Shown here in pieces: positions 43,102-53,000 of a stretch of DNA of 64,000 nt. The stretch is from Acidobacteriota bacterium (GTDB lineage Bacteria > Acidobacteriota > Terriglobia > Bryobacterales > Bryobacteraceae): positions 1-64,000 of the forward strand of contig JACTMJ010000010.1 in assembly GCA_014584705.1 (NCBI GenBank). Reading direction: 5' to 3'. Every line of letters starts with the position of its first letter. Positions within the stretch are counted from its first letter, which is position 1. The position numbers and the translations under genes were made by a program. The notes below the pieces were generated by a model. It worked only from the letters and a program-made list of their open reading frames with translations, had not been told where the DNA came from and made no database searches.

Positions 43102-44544
43102 TCACCCTTCCGTCTGACCAGCTATCGCACATGATTGAAGATCTCCAGGTGTATGCTCAACCGTCTTCCCGCTGTTCCCGTTCGACTTGACGTAAAGGCT
43201 ATTCCAGTATCGGCGCAAATTGTCGGATTCCGCAATCGAAGTTGCTATCCGTTGGAACGCGTTCATCGCTAGTCGGCACTGAGTATCATATACGCCGTGC
43301 AGCGAGCCAGCGTGCGCCAGGCAGGTGCCACCGCAAAGCGGTAGCCAAATGCATTCACCGCACATGCCGGTCTTGACTTCACGCGAGCGGATCATCTGAG
43401 CTTTCTCGCTCACCAGGGCGCGCTGCAGAGATGTTGAAGTGCCTATCTGCACCAATCCCAAGTTGCCGAGCGGCCCTTTGCGATCAATACAGTCGCACGC
43501 TTCAATCGAACCGTCGGAAGAAACGCTCAACAAGTCGCGTGCCGCCCCACAATTCTGTCTCATGCACATATTGCTGCCGGGTCCGAGGATAAAGTTGTGC
43601 AGGTAGTCTGTCAGGGGCTTAACCTGAAACCCCGCGAATTCGCCTCCTTCCACCGCGTCGAATAGTCGGTTCCACGAGCTAACCACTCGTTCGATCGAGA
43701 ACCCAAATCGGTCGCACTGTCCCCGGGCAGCACCTATCGCCTGGAACAGCGACCAGTCCCAGGTTGTGAAACCCAGATCGCGGAAGTGCCGCGCGATCAT
43801 GAGCAACTGGTCTTGGTTATTCGCCGTAACCGTCGTGAGAATGCCGCAATTCCGCACGAACTCAGGAAATTCCCGCAGCGCACGTTCGAAATCCCCGTAT
43901 GTACCATCGCCATCCGCGAGCACGCGAAAACGATCATTTATCGACGCCGGTCCGTCAATAGAGATGCCCCAGTTCAGACGATGCTCGGTGGAGAAGTCCA
44001 CCATGTCTTGGTTGATCCGGCTGGCGTTCGTCTGCCCCGCGAAGAGCACCTTTTTGCCCAAACTCGACGCCAGTTGTTCGGTTTCCAACACAAGCTTCTT
44101 GATGAATCCAAAAAAGAGCGTAGGCTCGCCGCCATGAAGGATGATAGCTAGGTCCGGCTTGTCAGGCCGCTCGGTTCGCCGCTCGACAATGCGGAGCGCT
44201 TCAGCGACGGCGCTGAGAGCGATTTCGTACGGCAGGTGAACCATCTTGTCATCAGGCTCCATATCGTAGCAATACTGACATCGATAATTGCAGACTTTTG
44301 TAATCTTCAAAATCAGTGTGGTTAAACTTCTTGGCGCTTCGTACGCCGCCCCACCTACGCCGGCTTCGAACAACCGCTCGGACAGTGCCTCTCGCCTCCC
44401 CCGTAGGTCTTCGGGAACCAGATGCTCTGGCATGGGGATCAGCTTCAGCATCGGCGAAACCGTAGAAGGCACCATTGCCCACTTGCCGTTTTCGCGATCC
44501 ATGATCAACGTCTTACGGCCTAAATCCAGGATGGAGAACTTCAT
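43102..44544 (-). CDS. Radical SAM/SPASM peptide maturase
   Basis: The 480-residue protein (start 44544, MKFSILDLGRKTLIMDRENG, with GGGAG seven bases upstream) carries the 4Fe-4S/SAM motif CNYRCQYC (Cys85, 89, 92) and HGGEP (137-141). The C-terminal SPASM domain has nine cysteines (327, 332, 350, 352, 395, 398, 404, 408, 423), including CGECIWLPLCGGTC, enough for two extra clusters. Residues 1-75 before the core may be a leader-recognition domain. Such enzymes form C-C or C-S crosslinks or epimerise residues in ribosomal peptides. The 49-residue Trp-rich peptide encoded just upstream is the obvious substrate. A longer start (44631) is possible. Confidence 0.88.
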   Translation of the reverse strand: MKFSILDLGRKTLIMDRENGKWAMVPSTVSPMLKLIPMPEHLVPEDLRGRREALSERLFEAGVGGAAYEAPRSLTTLILKITKVCNYRCQYCYDMEPDDKMVHLPYEIALSAVAEALRIVERRTERPDKPDLAIILHGGEPTLFFGFIKKLVLETEQLASSLGKKVLFAGQTNASRINQDMVDFSTEHRLNWGISIDGPASINDRFRVLADGDGTYGDFERALREFPEFVRNCGILTTVTANNQDQLLMIARHFRDLGFTTWDWSLFQAIGAARGQCDRFGFSIERVVSSWNRLFDAVEGGEFAGFQVKPLTDYLHNFILGPGSNMCMRQNCGAARDLLSVSSDGSIEACDCIDRKGPLGNLGLVQIGTSTSLQRALVSEKAQMIRSREVKTGMCGECIWLPLCGGTCLAHAGSLHGVYDTQCRLAMNAFQRIATSIAESDNLRRYWNSLYVKSNGNSGKTVEHTPGDLQSCAIAGQTEG

Positions 44545-44648
44545 TCCAGACTCCCACGCGCTGCTGCGCCTACGTCGATCCCGAACAAAGAATGGCGTGA
44601 ATGGTCCAGCGCCCGCTTCAATGATCTCCATCCATCAGCGAGTGCCAT
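44541..44648 (-). CDS. Possible 35-residue peptide between precursor and maturase
   Basis: A short open frame starts MALADGWRSLKRALDHSRH and ends with TGA overlapping the maturase ATG at 44544 by four bases (ATGA). Translational coupling could make it real. However, it has only a distant GAGG and overlaps a possible N-terminal extension of the maturase in another frame. No family is recognised. Confidence 0.25.
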   Translation of the reverse strand: MALADGWRSLKRALDHSRHSLFGIDVGAAARGSLE

Positions 44649-44688
44649 GGAACACCCACGCCTCTGGAATTACTGGTGTGGGTTTACG

Positions 44689-44838
44689 TCAATACCGAAT
44701 CCACGATTCGGCCCAATCCGTGCTCGGCGCAATCTCCGACTTTTCCCAGCTTTCGTGGCTGTCGAGGGTGTAGCTGTCGTCGACAGCCCGGGCTGCAGCG
44801 AACATCTGGATGAGGTATTCAGTTTCGGTCGCGTACAT
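44689..44838 (-). CDS. Putative RiPP precursor peptide, Trp-rich core
   Basis: A 49-residue open frame: start MYATETEYLIQMFAAARAV, then DDSYTLDSHE, SWEKSEIAP and STDWAESWIRY to the TGA stop. AAAGGAG (44848-44854) sits nine bases before the ATG at 44838 and is one of the best ribosome binding sites in the window. An ATG nine bases further up touches the Shine-Dalgarno and was rejected. The N-terminal half is helical and hydrophobic like a leader. The C-terminal half is charged and holds Trp31, Trp42 and Trp46 in W-x-x settings (W-E-K, W-A-E, W-I-R) and ends in Tyr. Position, size and strong translation signals point to the substrate of the SPASM enzyme. I recognise no known precursor family. 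Confidence 0.65.
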   Translation of the reverse strand: MYATETEYLIQMFAAARAVDDSYTLDSHESWEKSEIAPSTDWAESWIRY

Positions 44839-44867
44839 ACTAAACATCTCCTTTCATGAGATACGGT

Positions 44868-44896
44868 ATGGTAACGTGCGCGAAGTTCTTTGTCCA
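44868..44896 (-). promoter_or_regulatory. Candidate promoter of the precursor-maturase operon
   Basis: Read on the minus strand: TGGACA (44896-44891), 17 bases, TACCAT (44873-44868), about 30 bases before the precursor start. The leader would be roughly 20 bases and carry the AAAGGAG. Confidence 0.5.
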
Positions 44897-45006
44897 GATA
44901 AAAATCGTCCAGGTGCACGATACAGAAGTGGGAAGCTCGCTGGCTCGCTTTCCTTGGCCGCGTACTCGAACGTACACATCCCACGCTCGAGTCGTGGGAT
45001 ATCGCT

Positions 45007-45456
45007 ATGTCTGGATCCCTGCTCAAGTTCGAACAGCAGCACACCGCGTTGTTAGCGCAGACTTCCAGGTTAGCGGACTTCCGTGCGAATTTAATCACCG
45101 TAGCCGGAGGACGTTGCGGTACGCTGGGGCGCCACTGTCACCTTCCCGCTGACTCTGGCAACGCTCTCCACCCTCGATTGACTTACAAGCTCAATGAGAA
45201 GACTGTGACTGAGAATTTCCCGTCTCCTGCTGCCTAGCACAAGGCCGGACGCGAGATCGCTGAGTTCCGCCGCTTTCAGCAGTTCCCCAAGGAACTCGCT
45301 GCGGTGGACGAACCGAATCTGCCGCCTGCGTCCGGTGGAGGAAGCCCTCTCAGCGGCAGAAAATTTGCGGAGATCCTCCGCCAGGAAGTTGCGCGCGAAG
45401 TAGCTGCGACGCTCCGGGCCGTCTTCGCCGGCACGCAAGGAACGACGCTTTGATCT
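45007..45456 (+). pseudogene. Remnant of a second ISKra4-like/DUF6788-like transposase N-terminus
   Basis: The plus strand reads TYKLNEKTVTENFPSPAA, a TAG (45235-45237), then KAGREIAEFRRFQQFPKELA and AEILRQEVAREVAATLRAVF before TGA. The piece ...KTVTE..SPAA..KA.RE.AEF.RFQ is shared with the remnant at 36.9 kb, so both derive from related elements. Only the N-terminal part is left and it has an internal stop. Confidence 0.6.
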
Positions 45457-45556
45457 GGAGGCCATCCAGATGCCCCCCGACAGGCGATGCATCAGGCTCG
45501 TGCATCGATAATTGGGAATGGCGGATTCCGGCAGGACATTTTCAGGCGACTAAGGA

Positions 45557-46741
45557 TCGCGCCGCAGCGGTTGACGGCCTGCTCTTGAGACTGCATGACT
45601 CCACGGAGTTCAGCGTCTACGGGGAATCGCCGCAGGAGCTCGGCGCTGCGCAAGTGATTCCGAAAGGGAGGCACGGAACAGTATGCGGCCCGCGGGATTC
45701 TGATGCACTCCAGCCTGGCGGTTACCATCGAAGGCCGGGCGTTGGGGCTCTGCGCGACCAAATTCTGGACACTCGATCGCTTCAAAGGGACCATCGCGTT
45801 GAAACGAACCTCAATCCCACACGGGTTCCTATTGGAGAGAAGGAGTGCGTTCGCTGGCTTGAGAATTTGAGAACCTCTACGAAGCTTCTGGGCGAAGCCA
45901 GCAACTGTTTACATATATGGGACCGGGAAAGTGACATCTACGAGATATGTTGCAATGCCCAGGACGAGGGCACGAATTTTCTCATTCGCACTTGCGTGGA
46001 CCGTCTTTCCGTCGATGTCAAGCAAACGATCTCGGCAGCAATGAAGGACGCGAAAGCAAAGGCCATTCACCACGTCGAAGTCCGGGATGGCAAGGAACGC
46101 GTGTCGTGAGCCAGTCTGGAACTCAGATATCAGCGCTTGGACTTCTTCCCTCCTGTCGGCAATCAGAGGAAATATCATTCCCTCACACTGACCGTGATCC
46201 ACGCGCGCGAACGAAGCGCTCCATCAGGAAGACCTCCGATCGATTGGAGATTGATCACTAACCTGCCGGTACACTCGCGAGCGGAGGCCCTGGAGAAGCT
46301 CTCCTGGTACGCGATGCGGCGGAAGATGGAGACTTTCCACGAGATTCTGAGATCTGGCTGCCGGGCCGAGGAGACGAAGTTGGGGGCATCCGAACGGATC
46401 ATGAACCTGATGGCGGTGTTCTGCTTTCTCAGCTGGCGGATCTTCTGGATGACGAGATGAACCGTATTGCTCCGAGCTCCCCACCGTCAATCGCGCTCAC
46501 GGAGATACTGGCCAGTGTGCTGAACCGATTGATCCCGGATCGCACGGATGAACAGGGCGCGAACAAGCAGCGCCAATCCGGATCCCTCGCGAGCTACCTG
46601 ATCAAGATCGGACGCCTCGGAGGCTACTTGGCCAGAGCAAAGGATCCTCTACAAGGGGATATGGTGATGTCGCGAGGCATGTCGCGGCTCAATGGCATCG
46701 AACTGGGCGTCCTTTTCGGTGCCGGACTTGTGGGTAATTGA
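45557..46741 (+). pseudogene. Decayed IS4-family (Tn5-like) transposase
   Basis: Three consecutive frames together resemble an IS4-family DDE transposase: LLLRLHDSTEFSVYGESP (first Asp region), CLHIWDRESDIYE (second Asp), and SWYAMRRKMETFHEILRSGC, the YREK region, where the final Lys is replaced by Arg. The C-terminus is YLIKIGRLGGYLARAKDP followed by MVMSRGMSRLNGIELG. At least two frameshifts and an internal stop (about 46108) break it. The region to the left contains another IS remnant. Terminal repeats were not resolved. Confidence 0.8.
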
Positions 46742-46773
46742 AAACCGGCCACACTTTGACCAAGTGTGGCCGG
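46741..46773 (-). terminator. Intrinsic terminator of the phage tail operon
   Basis: CCGGCCACACTT (46745-46756), loop TGACC, and its perfect complement AAGTGTGGCCGG (46762-46773). On the minus strand the hairpin is followed by TTTT (46744-46741). It lies about 160 bases after the last tail gene and at the border with the IS4 remnant, so it likely ends the long minus-strand operon. Confidence 0.75.
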
Positions 46774-46933
46774 ACGCTTACTCACCGATGGCGCGATTGC
46801 TGTAGTTCTGCGAATCGGAAGTTTCGGTTCTTGGCCGACTATAGCGATTTGCCTGCGGCGATGATCTTCGCGAGTAACGAGGATCTCTTGGCGCAGGAAT
46901 TGTCCTTGGAGGTGCTGAATCAGAACCGATTGA

Positions 46934-49900
46934 TCAAGAGGTTCGCGAGCAACAGCACCAATGACCTGAAGGCTCAGACTCGGACAGTAGCTCATAGGCC
47001 AGCATGTTGTGTCTGCAGAGATCCCTTCCAAACAAGCAGAGATGGTCGTAGGCCCAGAGTTTAACGACGTGCACGCGTGCGCGCCGCGCGGCCAGGTAGT
47101 CCCGCTGCCACGGCCAGCCGGCATTGAAGTGGCCCATGAGGTAGCGGCAGTCGGTTCGTGGCCAGTTGAGGATCCCAAACGGGTAGGCGGCCATCGCGCG
47201 GACTTTGTCGAGGTTCCGTTCGAGGCCGGCGTACTGGAAGCCTTCGATCATGAACGTGTCGAAGCCGCTGGTCGCCTTCGATGTCCATTCCGTGGGCAGG
47301 TTGATGTAGCGGTTCAGTTGGCGTGCATCGGGATCGTTCACATCGAGCGGCCACAGGAGTTCGAACTTAGCGTTCGGGTGGCTCGCGAGGACGTTGGCTA
47401 GGATGGCGGCAACATGGTCGCGTAAGGTCTGACGCAGGAATTTGGCGTCGACGCTGCCGTTCACCGAAGGGTCGTCGTTCGGCGTTAGGAAGAGGTGGAG
47501 TGGGCGGTCGTGTGCGGACTGGAAGGCTGCCGTCGTATAGGCATCGTAGAACGCCATGCCGGACGTGTTGGGGAAGAACCACCAGAGAACTTCGCCGAAC
47601 TGGAGCCGGGCTTCCAGGCCGGCGGATTCCATGAGTTCTGCGACCTCGGCGTAGCCTTGCTGGATGTAGTTCCGGAACGGTGGCGCGAAGGCGCAGTGGG
47701 AGGAGAGTTTATTCGCGAAGCCGGTGGCGGTTTCGACGGGGTTGCCATCGGGGTAGCGCTGGACCCAGACTGCATCCGGCGGATTGTCGGGTGGCAGGAC
47801 CAGTTCCTGGCTGAAGGCGGAGACGCAAGTCATGCCGTGAGCGGCGAGTTCGGCGAAGTAATCTGCATGCCAGTCACGGGCGGCGCGGTTGAGCACCGGC
47901 ACGGCAATATCATCAATCACCCATTCGCCCATGACACCGTTCTGGAGGGAGCCGAATACCGGCGCGGTGCCGCCCACCGAGTTGTGGGATTCCGCGAACG
48001 TGAATGCGTAGGCTGGCGCCGGCGAGCGGGTGGTGATGGTCAGCGTTCCCCCGCTGGCCTGGGCCCACACGCCGACGAATGTCGCATTGATGTAGCAGGC
48101 GAAGTGGCGGGCAATGGTTTCGGGAGTGTCCGCTGGGAAGACTGACTTGCCGATGGTCGTGCCACCGATAGTCAGGAATGCGGCATCGCCATCGGCCCAG
48201 GTGCCACCGAAGGTGACTGCCATCGATGGGAACACACCACCCACGCGCTTGCGCTGATTCCACCAGAAGACAGAGAGGTAGTGATCGATCTCGCCGATGA
48301 GCCCCAGCTTGCGGATCGCCCAGACGAGCCGTTGCGGAGAGAGCTTGTAGGTGTGGTCGGTACCATAGTCGCAGGCGACACCCACATCGGAGCGCAGTTC
48401 TGGCGCTTCCGGCACGTCGGCCGGGACCGCGCATTCAAGGAAATCGAAGTAGTAGAAGAAGCCCTGGCTTGCCGGATTCTTCGTGCCGGTGAGACGGATC
48501 TCAACGGAGTGCTGTCCTGCGGGCACGTTGGCAAATACTTTACGGCGGACCTGGCGGGCCTTCGCGGTTTCCTCGTAGCAATCAACCTGCACGGGTACGC
48601 CGCCATCGAGGCGCACTTCGACGATGCCGCAATCAAAGTCCAGCCGAGTACCCAGGTAGATGTCGTGCGGTACGCCGCAATGGGTTTCGACAATCGCCCG
48701 GGCCACGGAGGAAGCGGCACGGCGTGCCCGGCCTTCACTGAAGAACTGTGGCGGGGACCACTCCCAGAAGCCGTCATACACCACCCAGGAATCGTTCTCC
48801 TCGATCCGCACGGACTGGGGTCCCGCCACCTTGAGCGTGCGCGTCCCCATGGGATCGGAAACAGTCCAGTTGGTGAAGGTCGCCTGCCATTCCTCGGCGA
48901 CATATTCCATGCCGTTGGCCGATCGTGGCGCGAAGGTCATCCAGACCTTCTGCAGGCTGGTGGCGCCGTGGGCGGAGAAGTCCACGGACACGCGCCAGAT
49001 AGCATCGGAGGAGCCACCTGGAAGAGCGCACACTTCGGGGGTGAAGTAGAGATTGCCGTTCTTGTGCAGTTCGTAGAGGCAGATCATGTTTCCGTCCTCG
49101 CCTTGGCGGGCAGCCGTAACGGTGAGTACGTTGCCGGAAGCTGATGCCTCAAGCGGGATGAGCACGCCGAGGGAATTCCAATCCGTTCCGTTGATCTGGT
49201 CACGGATCGCGCGGCAAATGGTCGTGTCCTTGATTTGGTGGAGGGTTTCGGCACCGCTGCCAGAGGCGGAGACTGTGAAGCTCGCGCCGGTATCGAGCTT
49301 CCGTACCAACCGGACGATGTGCGCCTGGCTGCCGATGGAGGCCTCTACGTTGGGATCGGGTGTGCCATTCAAGACGCTAGCGAGGGCGTTGGCGACGGAC
49401 GCACTGCCATCGCCCGGCTGCTCGGTGTAGGCATAGACAGTGCCCGCTACGGTAACCGAATGCGCGGTACCGGCACCCGCAGCGTAGAACGGGAATTCGG
49501 CCTCGAGCTTGCCCGGAACGATGTAATCGAAGGCGAGATTCTGATACCAGAGCGTCACCCGGTCGTAGGGCTGCATGCCGGCATCGATGAGGGTGAACGA
49601 ACCGCTGGCCGGGGTGTAGTCGCCGCCCACCTGGGTTGCGTGCGCGAACAGCGGGATCTGGATGAGCGTGCCATCCGTGCGCAGGCAGTTGAGGTAGGGC
49701 CAATCGATGGTGGCGTATTTCGGGGAGTCGATGGGCTGGAGATTCTCATAGTGAAGATCGAAGGTGAGGACGAGTCCCGAGAAATCGGGATCCGGCAGGT
49801 AGGAGAAGCGAGGATGGCCGTAGAAATCATCCCGGTCCCAGAGGATGAGGACACAGAAGTCGGCCGCGTCGCGGAAGACGCCCGATACCTTGAAGCTGGA

Positions 49901-49996
49901 TTCAGTGGTGGAGTGCAGGGCGGCGGCAGCGCCGAAATCGGAGAAGCCCTGCAGGTGGATGGTGCGGTTGGGTTGGAGCTTGTAGATGGTTTCCAT
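46934..49996 (-). CDS. Large tail-tip/receptor-binding-type phage protein
   Basis: The 1020-residue protein is last in the tail operon, five bases after the 1104-residue protein gene. The first part (1-350) is beta-rich with repeated-type domains (SVTVAGTVYAYTEQPGDGSA, FTVSASGSGAET). A similar domain recurs at about 620-660 (FLTIGGTTIGKSVFPADTPE, LTITTRSPAPAYAFTFAESH). The last 300 residues (ARDWHADYFAELAAHGMTCV, VLWWFFPNTSGMAFYDAYTT, FELLWPLDVNDPDARQLN) look like a glycosidase-type TIM barrel, as described in non-contractile tail sheath proteins. It probably forms the tail tip or fibre and may bind or cut surface glycan. The name is tentative. Confidence 0.6.
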   Translation of the reverse strand: METIYKLQPNRTIHLQGFSDFGAAAALHSTTESSFKVSGVFRDAADFCVLILWDRDDFYGHPRFSYLPDPDFSGLVLTFDLHYENLQPIDSPKYATIDWPYLNCLRTDGTLIQIPLFAHATQVGGDYTPASGSFTLIDAGMQPYDRVTLWYQNLAFDYIVPGKLEAEFPFYAAGAGTAHSVTVAGTVYAYTEQPGDGSASVANALASVLNGTPDPNVEASIGSQAHIVRLVRKLDTGASFTVSASGSGAETLHQIKDTTICRAIRDQINGTDWNSLGVLIPLEASASGNVLTVTAARQGEDGNMICLYELHKNGNLYFTPEVCALPGGSSDAIWRVSVDFSAHGATSLQKVWMTFAPRSANGMEYVAEEWQATFTNWTVSDPMGTRTLKVAGPQSVRIEENDSWVVYDGFWEWSPPQFFSEGRARRAASSVARAIVETHCGVPHDIYLGTRLDFDCGIVEVRLDGGVPVQVDCYEETAKARQVRRKVFANVPAGQHSVEIRLTGTKNPASQGFFYYFDFLECAVPADVPEAPELRSDVGVACDYGTDHTYKLSPQRLVWAIRKLGLIGEIDHYLSVFWWNQRKRVGGVFPSMAVTFGGTWADGDAAFLTIGGTTIGKSVFPADTPETIARHFACYINATFVGVWAQASGGTLTITTRSPAPAYAFTFAESHNSVGGTAPVFGSLQNGVMGEWVIDDIAVPVLNRAARDWHADYFAELAAHGMTCVSAFSQELVLPPDNPPDAVWVQRYPDGNPVETATGFANKLSSHCAFAPPFRNYIQQGYAEVAELMESAGLEARLQFGEVLWWFFPNTSGMAFYDAYTTAAFQSAHDRPLHLFLTPNDDPSVNGSVDAKFLRQTLRDHVAAILANVLASHPNAKFELLWPLDVNDPDARQLNRYINLPTEWTSKATSGFDTFMIEGFQYAGLERNLDKVRAMAAYPFGILNWPRTDCRYLMGHFNAGWPWQRDYLAARRARVHVVKLWAYDHLCLFGRDLCRHNMLAYELLSESEPSGHWCCCSRTS

Positions 49997-50000
49997 CGCG

Positions 50001-53000
50001 TTAGAAACGGATGGTCACCACCAGCCGCTCGCCAGGATAGGTGAGGCCCACACCCGTGACGTCCAGGGTGATGGGCTCGGTGGGGAGGATAGCGGGCAGG
50101 TCTTTGCCATCGACTGTGTTGGCCGGGAAGTTCTGGCCGTCGTTGATGGTGACCGTGGCGATCGGATTTCCCGCAACCTTCACGACAGCGGTGATGTTGC
50201 CATCCTGTGGCGCCGTGCGGCAGTAGGCGTAGAGGTCGCGGATGCTTGCCGACTGGCGCAGATAGACCGCGGGGACCGCATCGCTCTCGATGCCGATGAT
50301 TCCTTCGACAATCAGATCCACCTGCTCGCCGCTGAGGATGCGGAGCCGCCCGTCGATCAACGTCGAGGTGTAGTTATTCATCGTAACAGGTGAGTTGCCA
50401 TGGAAGTTTGTGGCATAGAGTTCGACTGCGCAGACGGCCATTGAGCGGAATGGCTCGCGCGCTTCCCACGATCCCGATTCCGGGGTGCCGTAGAAGTTCT
50501 TCGGAACGTTGTAGACAAACAGCCGCCGGTCGAGCCGGATGAGCTTCGCGCCAGCATCATGCACGGTGGCGGTCGATCCCTTCTGTGCTCGCTCGATCAC
50601 GGCAGTAGCTCCATCCACGGACACCAACTTCACGATCTCGCTGCCAAGCAACGCGAGATCTCCGTCACCGAAGGCGCCGAGGTCTGCGCCAGCGAGAGAG
50701 GTATCGGCATCTGCGATGGCTCCAGACAGGGGCGTCGCCAAGAACGCCGTTTCGTCGAAGTGCCAGACAGTAAACGTTAGCGCAGCGATGGTCTTCGTGT
50801 TCGTGAGATCCTCGAAACCCACGGCGCCGAATAGCAGGATGCCATCGAGCGAGGAGACCCCGAAGAGCGGGGCTGGGGGTGCAGCGAAGTCCCAACCGGG
50901 CTCGCCGGGGATGGGCGAGGCCGGCACGTCGGCGGGCTTGGGACCGCTGACCAGGTCGTATATCGAATCGGTGGTAGTACGCCCTTCGATGTCGATTGAG
51001 TAATCGGGGTTCAGCCGCCAGGAGGTGACGCGGAACTCGCCGGAACCGCCTGGCATGTCCGGATGCGTCATCGAGCAGATTATCCCCGGTTCGGTATTGA
51101 GGGCCAGCACCGTGGTCTTGAAGCTCAACCGCCACGCCCGCTTCCATTCTTCCTGGGTGATGCCGCCCAGCTCTTCGCGAAGGCGGCACGTTACGATCCG
51201 CGCTGCCTGGGATTTCGAAGACGTGCCCGCGAGGTTTACGGTCGACTTGAGGAACAACGGTCCACCCGCGCCACCGACCAGCGTCGAGTGATCCATGTCG
51301 TAGAGCGACACCGCATTGGCAACGTACTCGAATTCCTCGTCGGCAAAGTTGGCGGTGAGATGGTTGAAGGCAGGACGCAATGGGGCAAACTGCAGGCTGC
51401 GGAAGAGGATGTTACCTTCGGTGAACGCTTCGGCGGCCGAGGAGTTCACCCGCACGCCGAGCTTCAGCTTACCGTTGGCAAACGTGTAGTAGCCCAGGCA
51501 GTTCATCAGCACTTCCTGGAGCCAGTCGCGGAGCGGCTTCTCCTCCTGCAGCACGCCGCGGAACCGGAACTGGGTTTCCGTGCCTTCGCCCACGAGTTTG
51601 GCCACCGGAAGATCACAGACGGCTGCCGCAGCGGCCGCGGCGTTGACGTCGAACAGCGTCTCGGCGAAGTCGAGCTGTTGCGCGGTTGCCATCATCCCGA
51701 GGCGGATTCCTCGCGCGCGGAGCAACATGTTAATGGCGATCCAGATGGGGTTCGTGAGCGGGGATCCCCAGAACCGGAGAGCCGGCGCGGACCAGGTCCA
51801 CCCACCGAGGCCAAGTGCCACAACAACTTCCATGGTGTGCTCGGAGAGCCGAGTAAATTGCAGTCCCTTCGAATCCGCGCGCCGCAGCATCATGAACGCC
51901 GTTCCGGCCGCTCGCTCGATGGGCTCGTCGGTATCCATGCCGAATGACGTCGGGTTGGGATCCCCGCCGAGTGTCGCCATCAGTCCGAGGGAGCCGGGAT
52001 AGCCGTGGTGGTATTGCCCATCAAGCTTGTGCCCGGTGCCATAGCCGCCCAGCGGACCTTCACCCACGATGCCGAGTGCTGCATAGAAGTCGCTTTCGTC
52101 GCGGCCAGAGGCGATCTTGGCGTGCACCGGCACTGGCGAATCGGTGTAGATCTCGGGGAGCACCTGGTCATAGATCGAGTCCGCGATGAGCGAAACGGAG
52201 GTGAGTGTCGATCGCCCGAAGCCCCACACGCCGGTCGAGTTGTCTTTGATGCGTACGCCCTGCGGCCTGGCGACGATGCCGCCGTAGAAGTTGGCCATGC
52301 CGTGGGCCCGGCAGCCATTCGGCGTATCAAAGCCCTTGTCGCAGGAGGACGGGCTGGCCGACGGGAATTGCACCAAGTCGAGTGCTCCCTGGCTCGCGAA
52401 GGGGCAGGCTGTGCTGTCGAAGGCCTTCCAGCATGTGCGCGAGATGCGGCGCGTGGGGTAGGGCAGGTTCAGCTCGTAGAGGCCGTCGGCAGCGGTGACG
52501 CGGAACTCGGGTCCGGAATCCGCGGCCCAGTTGACGATGTTGCCCTTCCATAGATCGAGTTGGATTCCCGTGCCCACATGGAAGAGGCTGAAGGCGAGCT
52601 CCGCGCGGAAGAGATCGACGTCGTTCGCAAGGGCATGCATCACACGGTCGGCGTTGCCAAAGCGGAACTGAGCTTCGTCCGATTCGTTACCCATGCCCTG
52701 GGAGATTCCCTCAAATTCCAGGAGGCGGGCTTGGTAGAGTTGCGCGCCGATGACGCACCGGCGATCGGAAAGATGGATGGCTGGATAGCCAGGTTCGAGC
52801 GGCTGGATCCGCACGAGCGGGATGATCTCCTGGACCTGGGAGAGCAGTGCGGTCTGGAGGGACGCTGGCGGAAAGCGGTGGACGGTCTGGTTGAGTGGGC
52901 AGGTGGGTGTGGTGGTCGGGACCTCGATCAGGGTGACGCCAAGCGAGCACGCCCAATCGGACACCATCTCCCAGGACAGCGGCTCGTTCGCGAAGCGGCA

